64,000 nucleotides of DNA, from positions 23,765 to 87,764 of the forward strand of contig CAJTIU010000022.1 in NCBI GenBank assembly GCA_910576335.1, in the 5' to 3' direction. Made by a program: the position numbers and the translations under genes. The notes beneath the pieces were generated by a model. That model saw nothing but the letters and a program-made list of their open reading frames with translations, made no database searches and was not told the origin of the DNA. This stretch comes from Lachnospiraceae bacterium (GTDB lineage Bacteria; Bacillota; Clostridia; Lachnospirales; Lachnospiraceae). Below are positions 27,115 to 35,668 of the stretch, in pieces (within the stretch, counting starts at the first letter, position 1; every line of letters begins with the position of its first letter).

Positions 27115-28497
27115 ATGAGCAGCCAAAAGGTTATGGATATGACAAAGGGACCGGTATTAAGCCAGATGACGAGATTTGCGCTGCCGGTTCTGCTCGGGAT
27201 GCTCTGCCAGCGTATCTACAACTTTGCGGACACCTACATTGTAGGGCACTTCCTCGGTGACGAAGCACTGGCAGCGGTAAGTATAGCAGGAACGGCGATG
27301 TATCTTTTATTTTCCGTCATGATGGGCGTAACGACTGGCGTCAGTGTCGTCATTTCCCAGTATTACGGCGCCCGCGAGGAACAGAACGTCCGCCGTACCT
27401 TCGTGGCAGGAGCCTGGGTGGCGGCAGGCATAACACTTCTTATTACTGCGGGAGGCATGCTGACAGTGAATCCGCTCCTCAGGCTCCTTAAGACCTCTGA
27501 TACACTCCTGCCGGATGCGGGTTCCTACCTGCTCGTCATCTATGCAGGGTGTGCGGCAACCATGCTGTACAACTTCAGTGCCTCTGTATTAAGAGCTTTG
27601 GGAAATTCTGTGGTTCCCCTTGTCTTTCTTATCGTATCCAGCGTATTAAATGTCGTACTGGACATTGTTTTTGTGGCATGGATACCCATGGGAACGGCAG
27701 GCGCGGCATTTGCAACTGTCCTGTCGCAGGTCATTTCCGGCATCCTGTGTATGTGGTATGCACTTCGGATCCTGCCGTTTCTTAAGGTAAACCGGAAGGA
27801 GTGGAAGCCGGATTCCTTCCTCGCCGGGCAGGTGCTCCGCTACGGGCTCCCCACAGGCTTCCAAATGAGCATCATATCCATCTCTGATATGACGCTTCAG
27901 GCAGTTATCAATACCTATGGCACAACCATGATTGTCGCATACGGTGTGTGCGTGAAGGTAGAGGGACTTGGCTTTCAGATGGCGGATGCCATCGGCTCTG
28001 CGGTGGCGACCTTCACCGGACAGAATGTAGGGGCCATGGATTATATCCGTGTGAGAAAGGGCGTACGCAGCGCCTATGTTATGAATATCGTCTGCTACGG
28101 CATTTTCTGTCCCCTTGTTTTCCTGTTTGCAGAGCCGGTCATGAGGGCATTTACACAGACACCTGAAGCAATACGCCTTGGTACCGAGTACATGCGTATC
28201 TTTACATCATTTTTCATTGCAGGGGGCATACTGGTCGTATACCACAATATTCTGCGTGCGTCAGGAGATGTATTCGTAACCGTGCTCATGGGATTAAGCG
28301 AGGTGGTAACCCGGATCGGATGCGCGCTCCTCTTTCCGGAAATCTTTGGATACCGGGGGCTCTGGTTCGTGTCCCCCATCACCTGGATCTGCGCTGCTCT
28401 TGTAGGCGCAGTACGATACTACACCGGCTCCTGGGAGAAAAAGGAGGATCCATATGTCAAAGAAAAAAAAGCCAAAAATGGAATTCCGCTATTATAA
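27115..28497 (+). CDS. MATE family multidrug/Na+ antiporter
   Basis: The product has 460 residues with about 12 membrane segments in the inner membrane. The MATE hallmarks are LPVLLGMLCQRIYNFADT near the start, VGHFLGDEALAAVSIAGT, and the corresponding second-half region FQMSIISISDMTLQAVIN. It exports organic cations or other toxic compounds in exchange for Na+ or H+. AAGGGGG lies 7 bases before the ATG. Its last 44 bases overlap the AraC-type regulator that follows, so the two form one unit; the regulator may respond to the transported compound. The substrate is not predictable. Confidence 0.92.
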   Translation: MSSQKVMDMTKGPVLSQMTRFALPVLLGMLCQRIYNFADTYIVGHFLGDEALAAVSIAGTAMYLLFSVMMGVTTGVSVVISQYYGAREEQNVRRTFVAGAWVAAGITLLITAGGMLTVNPLLRLLKTSDTLLPDAGSYLLVIYAGCAATMLYNFSASVLRALGNSVVPLVFLIVSSVLNVVLDIVFVAWIPMGTAGAAFATVLSQVISGILCMWYALRILPFLKVNRKEWKPDSFLAGQVLRYGLPTGFQMSIISISDMTLQAVINTYGTTMIVAYGVCVKVEGLGFQMADAIGSAVATFTGQNVGAMDYIRVRKGVRSAYVMNIVCYGIFCPLVFLFAEPVMRAFTQTPEAIRLGTEYMRIFTSFFIAGGILVVYHNILRASGDVFVTVLMGLSEVVTRIGCALLFPEIFGYRGLWFVSPITWICAALVGAVRYYTGSWEKKEDPYVKEKKAKNGIPLL

Positions 28498-29392
28498 AAT
28501 GCCAGAAGGGAGCTATATTCTTGCCCTCCTTGGCCAGAAATGGGTGCAGTCTTATGGCAGAGATGTGGATTATCTGCATTTCCATAATTACCTGGAGATC
28601 GGATACTGCTATGACGGCGTCGGGGAACTGGTACTCGGCGAACAAGATTACCGGTACACAGGAAATGAATTCACCGTTATTCCCAAAAACTACCCACACA
28701 CCACAAATAGCGACCCGGGAACCATCAGCAAATGGGAATATCTTTTCATTGATGTTGACGGAGTTCTCAGCGACCTGTATCAGGGTATGGGAAACACAAA
28801 GCGCATGAACTATATGCTTCAGAAGGTAAACTCTAAGGCCATTTTCCAAAAAGCAAAAAGACGCCCGAAGCTTGCAGGCATCATAAGGAAGCTGATCGAA
28901 ATCATGCGGAATACCGAGGAATTTTACATGGAGGAGGCAAAGGGCGTGATGGTGGAACTTCTTGTAAATATTGCCCGGGAAAATAAATCTGACAGAAGAC
29001 CGGCAGAGCCTGGAAGCCGGATCACTATTCCCATCGCGCGGGCAATGGATTACATCACTCTCCATTACATGGAGCCCATCCGGATTGACGAGCTGTCAGC
29101 CTGGTGTCATATCAGCGAAACCCATTTCCGGCGGCTGTTCTCCGAATATATGAACATGAGCCCGTTGGAGTACATTAACCTGGTAAGGGTGCAGACCGCA
29201 TGCAATTATCTGAAGAATACGGATGAGTCTATTATAGACATTGCAAATAAGTGCGGCTTTACCACGCCCTCCACCTTCAACCGTAATTTCCGGCAGGTAA
29301 CCGGCGTCTCCCCCAGTGAGTGGCGCAGACGTCCAGAAAATTATGAACAACAGCTCCTGAAATCCTGGATTCATTCCGAGCAGGGATGGTAA
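28454..29392 (+). CDS. AraC-family transcriptional regulator
   Basis: The product has 312 residues. An N-terminal cupin-like sensor (LHFHNYLEIGYCYDG, FTVIPKNYPHTTNS) is followed by two C-terminal helix-turn-helix motifs: IDELSAWCHISETHFRRLF, then IIDIANKCGFTTPSTFNRNF and the family ending GVSPSEWR. It starts inside the MATE gene with AGGAGG 6 bases ahead of the ATG. The sensor type is common among regulators of sugar genes, so control of a carbohydrate locus elsewhere is an alternative to autoregulation of the pump. The gene stops 8 bases before an R1 element. Confidence 0.92.
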   Translation: MSKKKKPKMEFRYYKMPEGSYILALLGQKWVQSYGRDVDYLHFHNYLEIGYCYDGVGELVLGEQDYRYTGNEFTVIPKNYPHTTNSDPGTISKWEYLFIDVDGVLSDLYQGMGNTKRMNYMLQKVNSKAIFQKAKRRPKLAGIIRKLIEIMRNTEEFYMEEAKGVMVELLVNIARENKSDRRPAEPGSRITIPIARAMDYITLHYMEPIRIDELSAWCHISETHFRRLFSEYMNMSPLEYINLVRVQTACNYLKNTDESIIDIANKCGFTTPSTFNRNFRQVTGVSPSEWRRRPENYEQQLLKSWIHSEQGW

Positions 29393-29400
29393 CCTATCTT

Positions 29401-29434
29401 GGGGACGGGGTAAAATGAATTTTACCCCGTCCCC
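29401..29434. repeat. R1 palindrome, copy 4 (TAAAAT variant)
   Basis: GGGGACGGGGTAAAAT, a central GA, then ATTTTACCCCGTCCCC. The outer ten bases equal the other R1 copies while the inner arm differs (TAAAAT instead of CATTTTT). It sits between the convergent AraC gene and the ATPase gene. Confidence 0.9.
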
Positions 29435-29439
29435 AATTC

Positions 29440-31002
29440 TCAGACAACCACTTCCAGTATCATTTTCCCTTTACAGATTACTTCCTTTATCCCGGCATTC
29501 TTTCTCGTTTTGTTGAAGCAGAAGCTTAGCATATAGCCTCTCTGCAGATGATATCTTTCCAGGTATTCCACAAGCTGCTCCTCCCCATTCGAATTATATT
29601 CCGTTCCTCTCCATATTTTTGTCTCTATAATATACTGCATCCCCCTGTAATCCACGACAATATCTGTTCGAAGTTTATCTCTTGTCTCGGCTTCCACATA
29701 AAAATTACCGGCTCCATTAATAATAGGCTTAAGATAAAGCAAAAATATTTTACGGCCATAATTTTCTATGAATCTTTCGTCCTCCTGCTGATATAAGGCA
29801 TTATAGTATTCATAAAATTTTCGCATCACCAAATCCATATTCAGCTTCCCGTTCTGAATAAACTGGTTCTTGTCCGGAGAATGTTCGATATATCCTGCAT
29901 CTTCTGAAAGTTCCTCAGAAATGAAGTAACTATACAGCTGCATCTCAAATATTCGGTTCGAAACTACGGCAGTATCTCCTCTGTTTTTAAGAAAACCCAG
30001 CATCTTTCCAATATTAGCCACCTTATTATACTCGTGATATGGGTACTCACTTCCACGGAAAAGAATGTTCTGGAGCATGGCGCTCAGTTCAGGATACTCG
30101 GCCACCTGTTTGATCATATCGTCATAAAGCGTATTGGGTCCTCTCACGATTATCTTCACTGCCTCCTGCAGTCCTTCCCTTGTCCATGCCAGTTCCTTTT
30201 CGTCCAGTAATTTACAGAGACAGGAAACCAGAAACGGATATCCAGATGTATAATCTGATATTAATTCTGCCATTGCCGGGATGTCCATGCCCGTCCGTCT
30301 CTCTTCCTCATATTCTTCCAGCATTTTTTCTATATCCGCTTCCGAAAAGCTCATATCTACCTGAAAATCTGCGGCTATGTTCCACGGGCTGTTATAATGT
30401 CCGGTCTGTTCTGGCCGTAACTTCATTTTTAAATTTTTAATATCATGCACTCCCGCTAATATCACACTTTTAAAAGTGTGGTCTCTTCCAACACTGCGCC
30501 TTAAATATTTTTCCCTGAGAAGTCCCAGAAAACTGAGAAACATCTGATTATCTGCCGCCTTGTCCACTTCATCCACCATCAAGATTACTTCTTTCTTACT
30601 TGCGTTGCAGAATCTGGTGATTTTTTCATTCAGTGAATCCAGGGGCAGCTGCGCATCTATCGGTTCATTCCAGATATCCATCAGTTCCCCGGGAGTATGA
30701 TTGCATGTTAAGGCCCGGGATATCTTTCTTACTACTCCCTGCGCCAGAGAATACAATGAGACAAAACAGTCCTCCGCTGCTTCAAAGCTGATGTCCAAAA
30801 CAAGATAATTCTCCTTTAACCTGTTATAAAGCAGCGCAAGCGTTGTAGATTTCCCGTACTGCCTCGCGCGGTTAATTGTAAAATATTCATCGCATTCGAT
30901 ATAGTCTCTCACGATTTCATCAATTTTACCGGAGATATCCACCATATAATGCTGTCCGGGAATACAGATTCCTGTAATGTTAAATCTTTTCCGTTTTACC
31001 AT
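29440..31002 (-). CDS. AAA ATPase with C-terminal PD-(D/E)XK nuclease-like domain
   Basis: The product has about 520 residues. The start at 31002 (MVKRKRFNITG) follows AAGGGGTGG; the in-frame ATG 24 codons upstream is less likely. A P-loop-like RARQYGKSTTLALLY (about residue 45), Walker B-type VILMVDEVDKA and a C-terminal restriction-like fold (RTDIVVDY followed by YIIETKIW, with a later QRGYMLSF) mark the abundant AAA-like/PD-(D/E)XK family of gut Clostridia, often annotated AAA-ATPase_like/DUF1703. The role is unknown; defence or mobile-element functions have been suggested for the fold. A scrap of a second family member lies at 31961-31984. It is transcribed divergently from yaaA. Confidence 0.8.
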   Translation of the reverse strand: MVKRKRFNITGICIPGQHYMVDISGKIDEIVRDYIECDEYFTINRARQYGKSTTLALLYNRLKENYLVLDISFEAAEDCFVSLYSLAQGVVRKISRALTCNHTPGELMDIWNEPIDAQLPLDSLNEKITRFCNASKKEVILMVDEVDKAADNQMFLSFLGLLREKYLRRSVGRDHTFKSVILAGVHDIKNLKMKLRPEQTGHYNSPWNIAADFQVDMSFSEADIEKMLEEYEEERRTGMDIPAMAELISDYTSGYPFLVSCLCKLLDEKELAWTREGLQEAVKIIVRGPNTLYDDMIKQVAEYPELSAMLQNILFRGSEYPYHEYNKVANIGKMLGFLKNRGDTAVVSNRIFEMQLYSYFISEELSEDAGYIEHSPDKNQFIQNGKLNMDLVMRKFYEYYNALYQQEDERFIENYGRKIFLLYLKPIINGAGNFYVEAETRDKLRTDIVVDYRGMQYIIETKIWRGTEYNSNGEEQLVEYLERYHLQRGYMLSFCFNKTRKNAGIKEVICKGKMILEVVV

Positions 31003-31115
31003 TGTTTTATACCACCCCTTCATGTAAATGTCTGATTGCCTCACAGGTGTTGGATTTGGTATCTGCAAACGCAAGAAAAAGCACCGGATATTTCACTGCC
31101 TTGGCGAATTGCAGA

Positions 31116-31144
31116 TTTACACTCAGACTCTTTTTTGCTATACT
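31116..31144 (+). promoter_or_regulatory. Promoter giving a leaderless yaaA message
   Basis: TTTACA (31116-31121), a 17-bp spacer and TATACT (31139-31144). The expected start site, 6-7 bases beyond the -10 box, coincides with the ATG at 31151. There is no Shine-Dalgarno sequence upstream of that ATG. Confidence 0.65.
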
Positions 31145-31150
31145 GAAAAC

Positions 31151-31939
31151 ATGTTGAAAATAATTATTTCCCCCGCGAAAAAAATGAATATCTCTGACGA
31201 ATATTCCTGCCAGCTTACGGTTCCTGTATTTCAGGAAAAGGCCTGGCAGCTTCGAAGAGCACTGCATGGCCTTTCTTTCGAACAGTTAAAAAAGCTCTGG
31301 GGCTGCAGTGAAAAGCTGGCTGTCCAGAACTATGAACGGCTTCATGCCTGTGAGCCCGGCAAAAAACTGACCCCCGCGCTTCTGGCCTATGAGGGCATCC
31401 AGTATCAGTATATGGCGCCCCACATTTTCTCTGAATCCCAGTGGAAATATGCTGAAGTGCATCTGCGGATTCTCTCTGGTTTTTATGGGGTTCTGCATCC
31501 GGCAGACGGGGTGATTCCCTACCGTCTGGAAATGCAGGCGAAGCTTACCTCATTTCATGAAGCCTTCGGCTCTGTAAATTCCCTGTATGAATACTGGGGA
31601 GATTCCATTTACCGAAATTTAGTCTCAGAGACATGTGGACACCAGAGTCCCCTCCAAATCGTCAATCTGGCTTCCGGAGAATACAGCAGAAGCGTCCTCC
31701 CCTATATAGCGCCTCCTGTAACCCGGGTTTCCTGTATTTTCGGGGAACGAGACGGCGTAAAAGTGAAGGTGAAGGGAACCCTGGCAAAAATGGCCCGCGG
31801 GGAGATGGTCCGGTGGATGGCGGAAGAACAGATTGAGGATATACGCAGGCTGCGGGAATTCAGCCGTCTGAACTACCGCTTTCAGGAAGATCTCTCTTCG
31901 GATATGGAATATGTGTTTGTCGGGGACGGGGTAAAATGA
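31151..31939 (+). CDS. yaaA: YaaA peroxide stress protein (DUF328)
   Basis: The product has 262 residues starting MLKIIISPAKKMN, the diagnostic N-terminus of YaaA. Other family blocks are visible: LTPALLAYEGIQYQYM, LRILSGFYGVLHPADGVIPYRLEM, NLASGEYSRSV and the basic RGEMVRWM near the end. In E. coli YaaA lowers free intracellular iron during peroxide stress, and it has a DNA-binding fold. Here the gene appears to be read from a leaderless transcript. Its final codons (GDGVK and the TGA) lie within an R1 palindrome, so the natural C-terminus seems to have been replaced or extended by the repeat. Confidence 0.9.
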   Translation: MLKIIISPAKKMNISDEYSCQLTVPVFQEKAWQLRRALHGLSFEQLKKLWGCSEKLAVQNYERLHACEPGKKLTPALLAYEGIQYQYMAPHIFSESQWKYAEVHLRILSGFYGVLHPADGVIPYRLEMQAKLTSFHEAFGSVNSLYEYWGDSIYRNLVSETCGHQSPLQIVNLASGEYSRSVLPYIAPPVTRVSCIFGERDGVKVKVKGTLAKMARGEMVRWMAEEQIEDIRRLREFSRLNYRFQEDLSSDMEYVFVGDGVK

Positions 31940-31955
31940 ATTTTACCCCGTCCCC
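31922..31955. repeat. R1 palindrome, copy 5 (TAAAAT variant), overlapping yaaA
   Basis: Same sequence as 29401-29434. The first half encodes the last residues and stop codon of yaaA. The following bases (31956-31984) continue to match the sequence beyond copy 4, so the repeat unit shared between the two loci is at least 60 bases long. Confidence 0.9.
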
Positions 31956-31960
31956 AATTC

Positions 31961-31984
31961 TCATATAACCACTTCCAGTATCAT
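31961..31984 (-). pseudogene. 3' end scrap of a second AAA/PD-(D/E)XK ATPase gene
   Basis: On the minus strand it reads MILEVVI then TGA, equivalent to the MILEVVV ending of the ATPase gene at 29440. Together with the adjoining R1 copy it matches 29401-29463 at all but two positions. The rest of that gene is missing; the BIG2 remnant joins directly, with its stop codon inside the scrap. Confidence 0.6.
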
Positions 31985-33398
31985 TTCCTTTTTTTAACTG
32001 TAAGGCTACATACGGATTTTATCTTCCCTGCCTTCACAGTAATCTTTGCTTTCCCTGCTTTTTTGCCTTTTACGACTCCCTTCTTAGATACAGACGCAAC
32101 TTTTCGATTAGACGTTTTGTACGTAATCTTATCTCTGCTGGAGGATGGGACAAGTACAGGTTTTAATTTGATAGTTCTTCCTTTTTTTATTGTAAGCTTC
32201 TTCTTCAGACCTTTAATCTTTTTCGTGGTCTTTCCCTTTTCTATTTTTGTACCGTCTGTCTGTGATCCTTTTTGTACAGTGCCTGTCTGGGGATTTTTTA
32301 TCGTTGTAGCAGGGAGCTTACTGCCGTAACTCTCTGTCTCTTTTTTCCACAGTTCTTACAGCTTCTGGTACGCTTTGCAGGACGGCTGGTCGTTGCATTT
32401 GCTGTCTTTTTCCATTCTCCCCATGTATGTCCGGTTGCCGGAAGTACTTTTGTCTGTCCTTGTTCTCCGCAGACAGTACAGATGTACACAGATTCCCCCG
32501 CATCGTTGCAGGATGGCTTCTTTGTGACCTCTTCTGTTTCCCATCTGTGGGTATGAGGGGCTTCCACAGAAACCGTCATCTTCTTTGCCCTGCCTGCATA
32601 GACCTTCAGATAATAAGTCTCCCCTGCCCGGACCTCCATCCTAAGATACTGGGACTGTGCCCCGTTTCCATCTACAGCCGCATCTTTCACGACTCTGAGA
32701 TCCGTACCGCAGACCATTTTACACCCTTCTTCATCAGCCGACAGCCTCCAATCAATTACCCGGTCCGACTCTGCTGTGTAGGAAAACATCTCATTCCAGA
32801 CCAGACTGCAGTCCACGGTTTTACTCTGGGTATACTGGAGCGTTCTGTTCTCCACACTCATAGATGCCTCTGTTCCGACAGCTCCTGCTTCTATATAGTA
32901 AGTCTCATCTGCCGTGAGTTCCCCATAGATCTGATCTTCCATGTTTTTGTCCACATCATGAAAAAAAGAATCGGATGCGGCCACATTCCGCGCACTGTCT
33001 CTAAGTGTCATCCCATGCCACTTATTTGTCGCCGCCTCAAATCCAAACCGGCGGACAACATACAATCCGGAAATCTCCGGGATAAAGCGTACTGGCCGAT
33101 ATCCATTTCCGAATCCACTTATACCATTATACACGTAGGTACACTGCTGATCCTGATAATTGAGTATTTCTCCCTCACCAATCAAAGTACATTCCTCAAT
33201 CATAATAGCCGGAGAAGGGTTATCTCCATAATGAAACTCGCCATATAGTTCAAATGTTTCACCCTCCCTGCAATATATTGCCAATGGGTAATCACTGCTC
33301 AAAAGGCCTACCGTCGTTGTATTTCCCTGAATCTGATCCACATAACTCCCTGTGTAGGTCATCCAGTAGTACCCCGTCTCCAGCGCATGTCCGAAAAT
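31981..33398 (-). pseudogene. BIG2-domain surface protein, 5' truncated and frameshifted
   Basis: The frame opens immediately after a TGA at 33399, reading IFGHALETGYYWMTYTG. There is no signal peptide, so the N-terminus is lost. The middle contains the cysteine motifs CTVCG and CKNCGKK around ATGHTWGEWKK, a common module before BIG2 domains in Clostridia. At 32341-32346 an A6 tract (coding strand) shifts the frame: as written the product ends at 32298, but one extra A, or a -1 slip, gives KKETESYGSKLPATTI and a full BIG2 domain ending VKKRK at 31981. Its 5' side abuts the end of the AICAR transformylase gene, marking a deletion junction. Confidence 0.75.
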
Positions 33399-33424
33399 TC
33401 ATTCCTGCCAGGATAAGCTCTACT

Positions 33425-34603
33425 CTAGTGATGGAACAGCCGCAGCCCTGTGAATGACATAACCATCCCATATTTATTGCACGCTGCAATTACATTATCA
33501 TCTCTTACGGATCCGCCCGGCTGTGCCACGTATTTCACACCGCTCTTATGTGCCCGCTCAATATTGTCTCCAAAGGGGAAGAAGGCATCTGAGCCAAGGG
33601 CCACATCGCTCATCTGATCAAGCCACTCTCTCTTCGCCTCTCTTGTAAATACCTCTGGCTTCTCCTTAAAGATATTCTGCCATGCGCCGTCAGCAAGCAC
33701 ATCCATATAATCCTCGCCGATATACAGGTCAATGGCATTATCCCGGTCTGCACGGCGGATGGAATCTACAAATGGAAGGTTCATTACCTGCGGGGATTGC
33801 CTTAACCACCAGTTATCTGCCTTTTGTCCGGCAAGCCGTGTACAGTGGATTCTAGACTGCTGCCCCGCGCCGATTCCGATTGCCTGTCCGTCCTTTACAT
33901 AGCACACCGAATTGGACTGTGTATATTTTAACGTAATCATAGAAATCGCCAGGTCAATCTTTGCCTGCTCTGTAAACTCCTTGTTGTCTGTTACAATATT
34001 TGCAAAAAATTCCTCGTTGATATTCAGCTCATTTCTTCCCTGTTCAAAGGTAATACCAAATACATCCTTATGCTCCAGCGCCTCCGGCTTATAGTCCGGA
34101 TTGATCTTAATTACATTGTAGCCGCCCTTTTTCTTCTGCTTCAGAATCTCCAGCGCCTCCTCTGTGTAGCCTGGCGCGATCACACCGTCAGAAACCTCTC
34201 TTTTAATCAGACGCGCCGTATCTGCGTCACACTCATCCGAAAGGGAGATAAAGTCTCCGAAGGAGGACATACGGTCTGCTCCTCTTGCCCTTGCATAGGC
34301 ACACGCAAGAGGTGACAGTTCCCCGAGATCATCCACCCAGTAGATCTTCGCCAATGTCTCACTTAAAGGAAGTCCCACTGCCGCACCTGCCGGGGACACA
34401 TGTTTAAAGGATGTTGCCGCCGGAAGCCCGGTCGCTTTCTTAAGCTCACTTACAAGCTGCCATCCGTTAAATGCGTCCAGAAAATTAATATACCCTGGTT
34501 TTCCATTCAGCACCTCAATGGGCAGATCACTTCCGTCCGCCATGTAGATCTTTGACGGCTTCTGGTTTGGGTTACAGCCATATTTTAATTCTAACTCTTT
34601 CAT
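33425..34603 (-). CDS. AICAR formyltransferase (stand-alone PurH C-domain)
   Basis: The product has about 392 residues. The ATG at 34603 follows GAGGAGG; an upstream in-frame ATG adds unrelated residues. It is the AICAR transformylase half of PurH, transferring a formyl group from 10-formyl-THF to AICAR to make FAICAR. Recognisable blocks are LELKYGCNPNQKP, SFKHVSPAGAAVG, the Lys-His pair within that block, KYTQSNSVCY, IGIGAGQQSRIHCTR and the terminal SDAFFPFGDNI...VAQPGGSVRDD. The IMP cyclohydrolase domain is absent; that step is supplied by the PurO-like gene 63 bases upstream. Confidence 0.92.
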   Translation of the reverse strand: MKELELKYGCNPNQKPSKIYMADGSDLPIEVLNGKPGYINFLDAFNGWQLVSELKKATGLPAATSFKHVSPAGAAVGLPLSETLAKIYWVDDLGELSPLACAYARARGADRMSSFGDFISLSDECDADTARLIKREVSDGVIAPGYTEEALEILKQKKKGGYNVIKINPDYKPEALEHKDVFGITFEQGRNELNINEEFFANIVTDNKEFTEQAKIDLAISMITLKYTQSNSVCYVKDGQAIGIGAGQQSRIHCTRLAGQKADNWWLRQSPQVMNLPFVDSIRRADRDNAIDLYIGEDYMDVLADGAWQNIFKEKPEVFTREAKREWLDQMSDVALGSDAFFPFGDNIERAHKSGVKYVAQPGGSVRDDNVIAACNKYGMVMSFTGLRLFHH

Positions 34604-34631
34604 TAAAGATTCCTCCTCACTATATTTTAGC

Positions 34632-34667
34632 CATGCTTTTTCATGCAAGCATGAAAAACATGACCTT
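34632..34667. repeat. R3 fragment
   Basis: It shares CATGCTTTTTCATGCAAG and the following ATGAAA..TGACCTT with the right-hand part of the R3 element (7431-7466). It ends at the purO stop codon and is itself an inverted repeat (CATGCTTTTTCATGCAAGCATG), so it may act as a processing or termination hairpin between the two purine genes. Confidence 0.6.
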
Positions 34668-35380
34668 TATTTGTTTTTATTCACAATCTTTGTCTCATAG
34701 GTTCCGTCCACAATGTTAATATAACGCACGAAAAGGGAAACCTTGTTATCCTCATTCAGACTGTTCCACAAAAGCTCTGTAAAAGCTCCCATATCATCCG
34801 GGATCTCCACCGGCTTCGGCTCTCCTTCAAAGCTTGGAAGCGGATTCCCGTCACATCTGTACGTATGGATGAAATGTCCCTCTCCTGCTGCAGGATTCTC
34901 GTATGCGAAGGTATAACGATTACAGCTTTCCGGATTGCCGTTACTGCTTTTCAGGATAGACATGGCATAATTATAGGTTCCATTTTCAATATGCATGATT
35001 CCTGAAATCCTCGGCGTATAGTTTGGTCCGTCAGGCTCGAATTCCCTGCTTCTTAAGGACTGCTCAAAGGTCAGCTGCTTATCCATTCCTTCATAGATTG
35101 TATCTGTCTGGTCTCCATTCGTTACAATCGTCTTATTGCCAAGCACGCGCACAGGCGCATAGATGATGAGGCTGGGATCAGAAAGCTTCGCCGGGTCAAA
35201 TGCCTGTGTGCGGATTCCTTCTCCCTCTTCCACAAAAATACGGTTCCTGCTGTTCTCGCTTCTTCCCATAATAAAATAAGCGGCAACAGCCTTTGTCCCG
35301 TCCGCACTCTTACCTATAATAATACCGCGGCCCGGATAAGCATTCTCCTTAAGTTCCTTCTCAAGATTCAACATTTCCAT
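34667..35380 (-). CDS. purO: IMP cyclohydrolase, PurO type
   Basis: The product has about 237 residues. The ATG at 35380 follows AAAAGGAG by 8 bases; the frame is open 61 codons further up, but that part is not protein-like. It belongs to the PurO family (archaeal-type IMP cyclohydrolase), which closes FAICAR to IMP. Visible family features are NAYPGRGIIIGKSADG, AAYFIMGRSENSRNR, the DPSLIIYAPVR segment and NYTPRISGIM. Together with the downstream AICAR transformylase it replaces the bifunctional PurH, giving the last two steps of purine synthesis from two separate polypeptides of one operon. Confidence 0.88.
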   Translation of the reverse strand: MEMLNLEKELKENAYPGRGIIIGKSADGTKAVAAYFIMGRSENSRNRIFVEEGEGIRTQAFDPAKLSDPSLIIYAPVRVLGNKTIVTNGDQTDTIYEGMDKQLTFEQSLRSREFEPDGPNYTPRISGIMHIENGTYNYAMSILKSSNGNPESCNRYTFAYENPAAGEGHFIHTYRCDGNPLPSFEGEPKPVEIPDDMGAFTELLWNSLNEDNKVSLFVRYINIVDGTYETKIVNKNK

Positions 35381-35620
35381 ACATATTTCTCCTTTTGATG
35401 TATTGTGAGTGCATTTTAGCGAGGGGCCGGATGCTGAAAACCACTGCTTCGTCAGCTCGGATGCCGTGCAGCAGGGTACATGCCCCGGGCTATGTAACCT
35501 GAATTTGGTGCAAATATCACGCAGAGTGGGGCGTGCAGATGGCAGAAATGAATTTTCAAACACGCTCTAGCACTTCATTCATTTCTATTATATATAAAAT
35601 GAATCTGTTTTTCCAGTGGT
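35381..35620 (-). promoter_or_regulatory. Long GC-rich leader of the purine operon
   Basis: About 240 bases of non-coding sequence lie ahead of purO. A TATAAT-like box (TATATAATAG, near 35591) precedes a stretch rich in short complementary blocks (GCCCCGGGC, CCCTGCTGCACGGC, GGCCCCTCGC). The composition differs from the AT-rich spacers nearby and suggests folded RNA. I recognise no named riboswitch; the purine-riboswitch core is not evident. It also resembles sequence I recall as repeated in related genomes, so a dispersed element is an alternative. Confidence 0.35.
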
Positions 35621-35668
35621 TTTTATGATAAGATATAGGTATTATTAAAACCTATGGAGGAATTGGCC

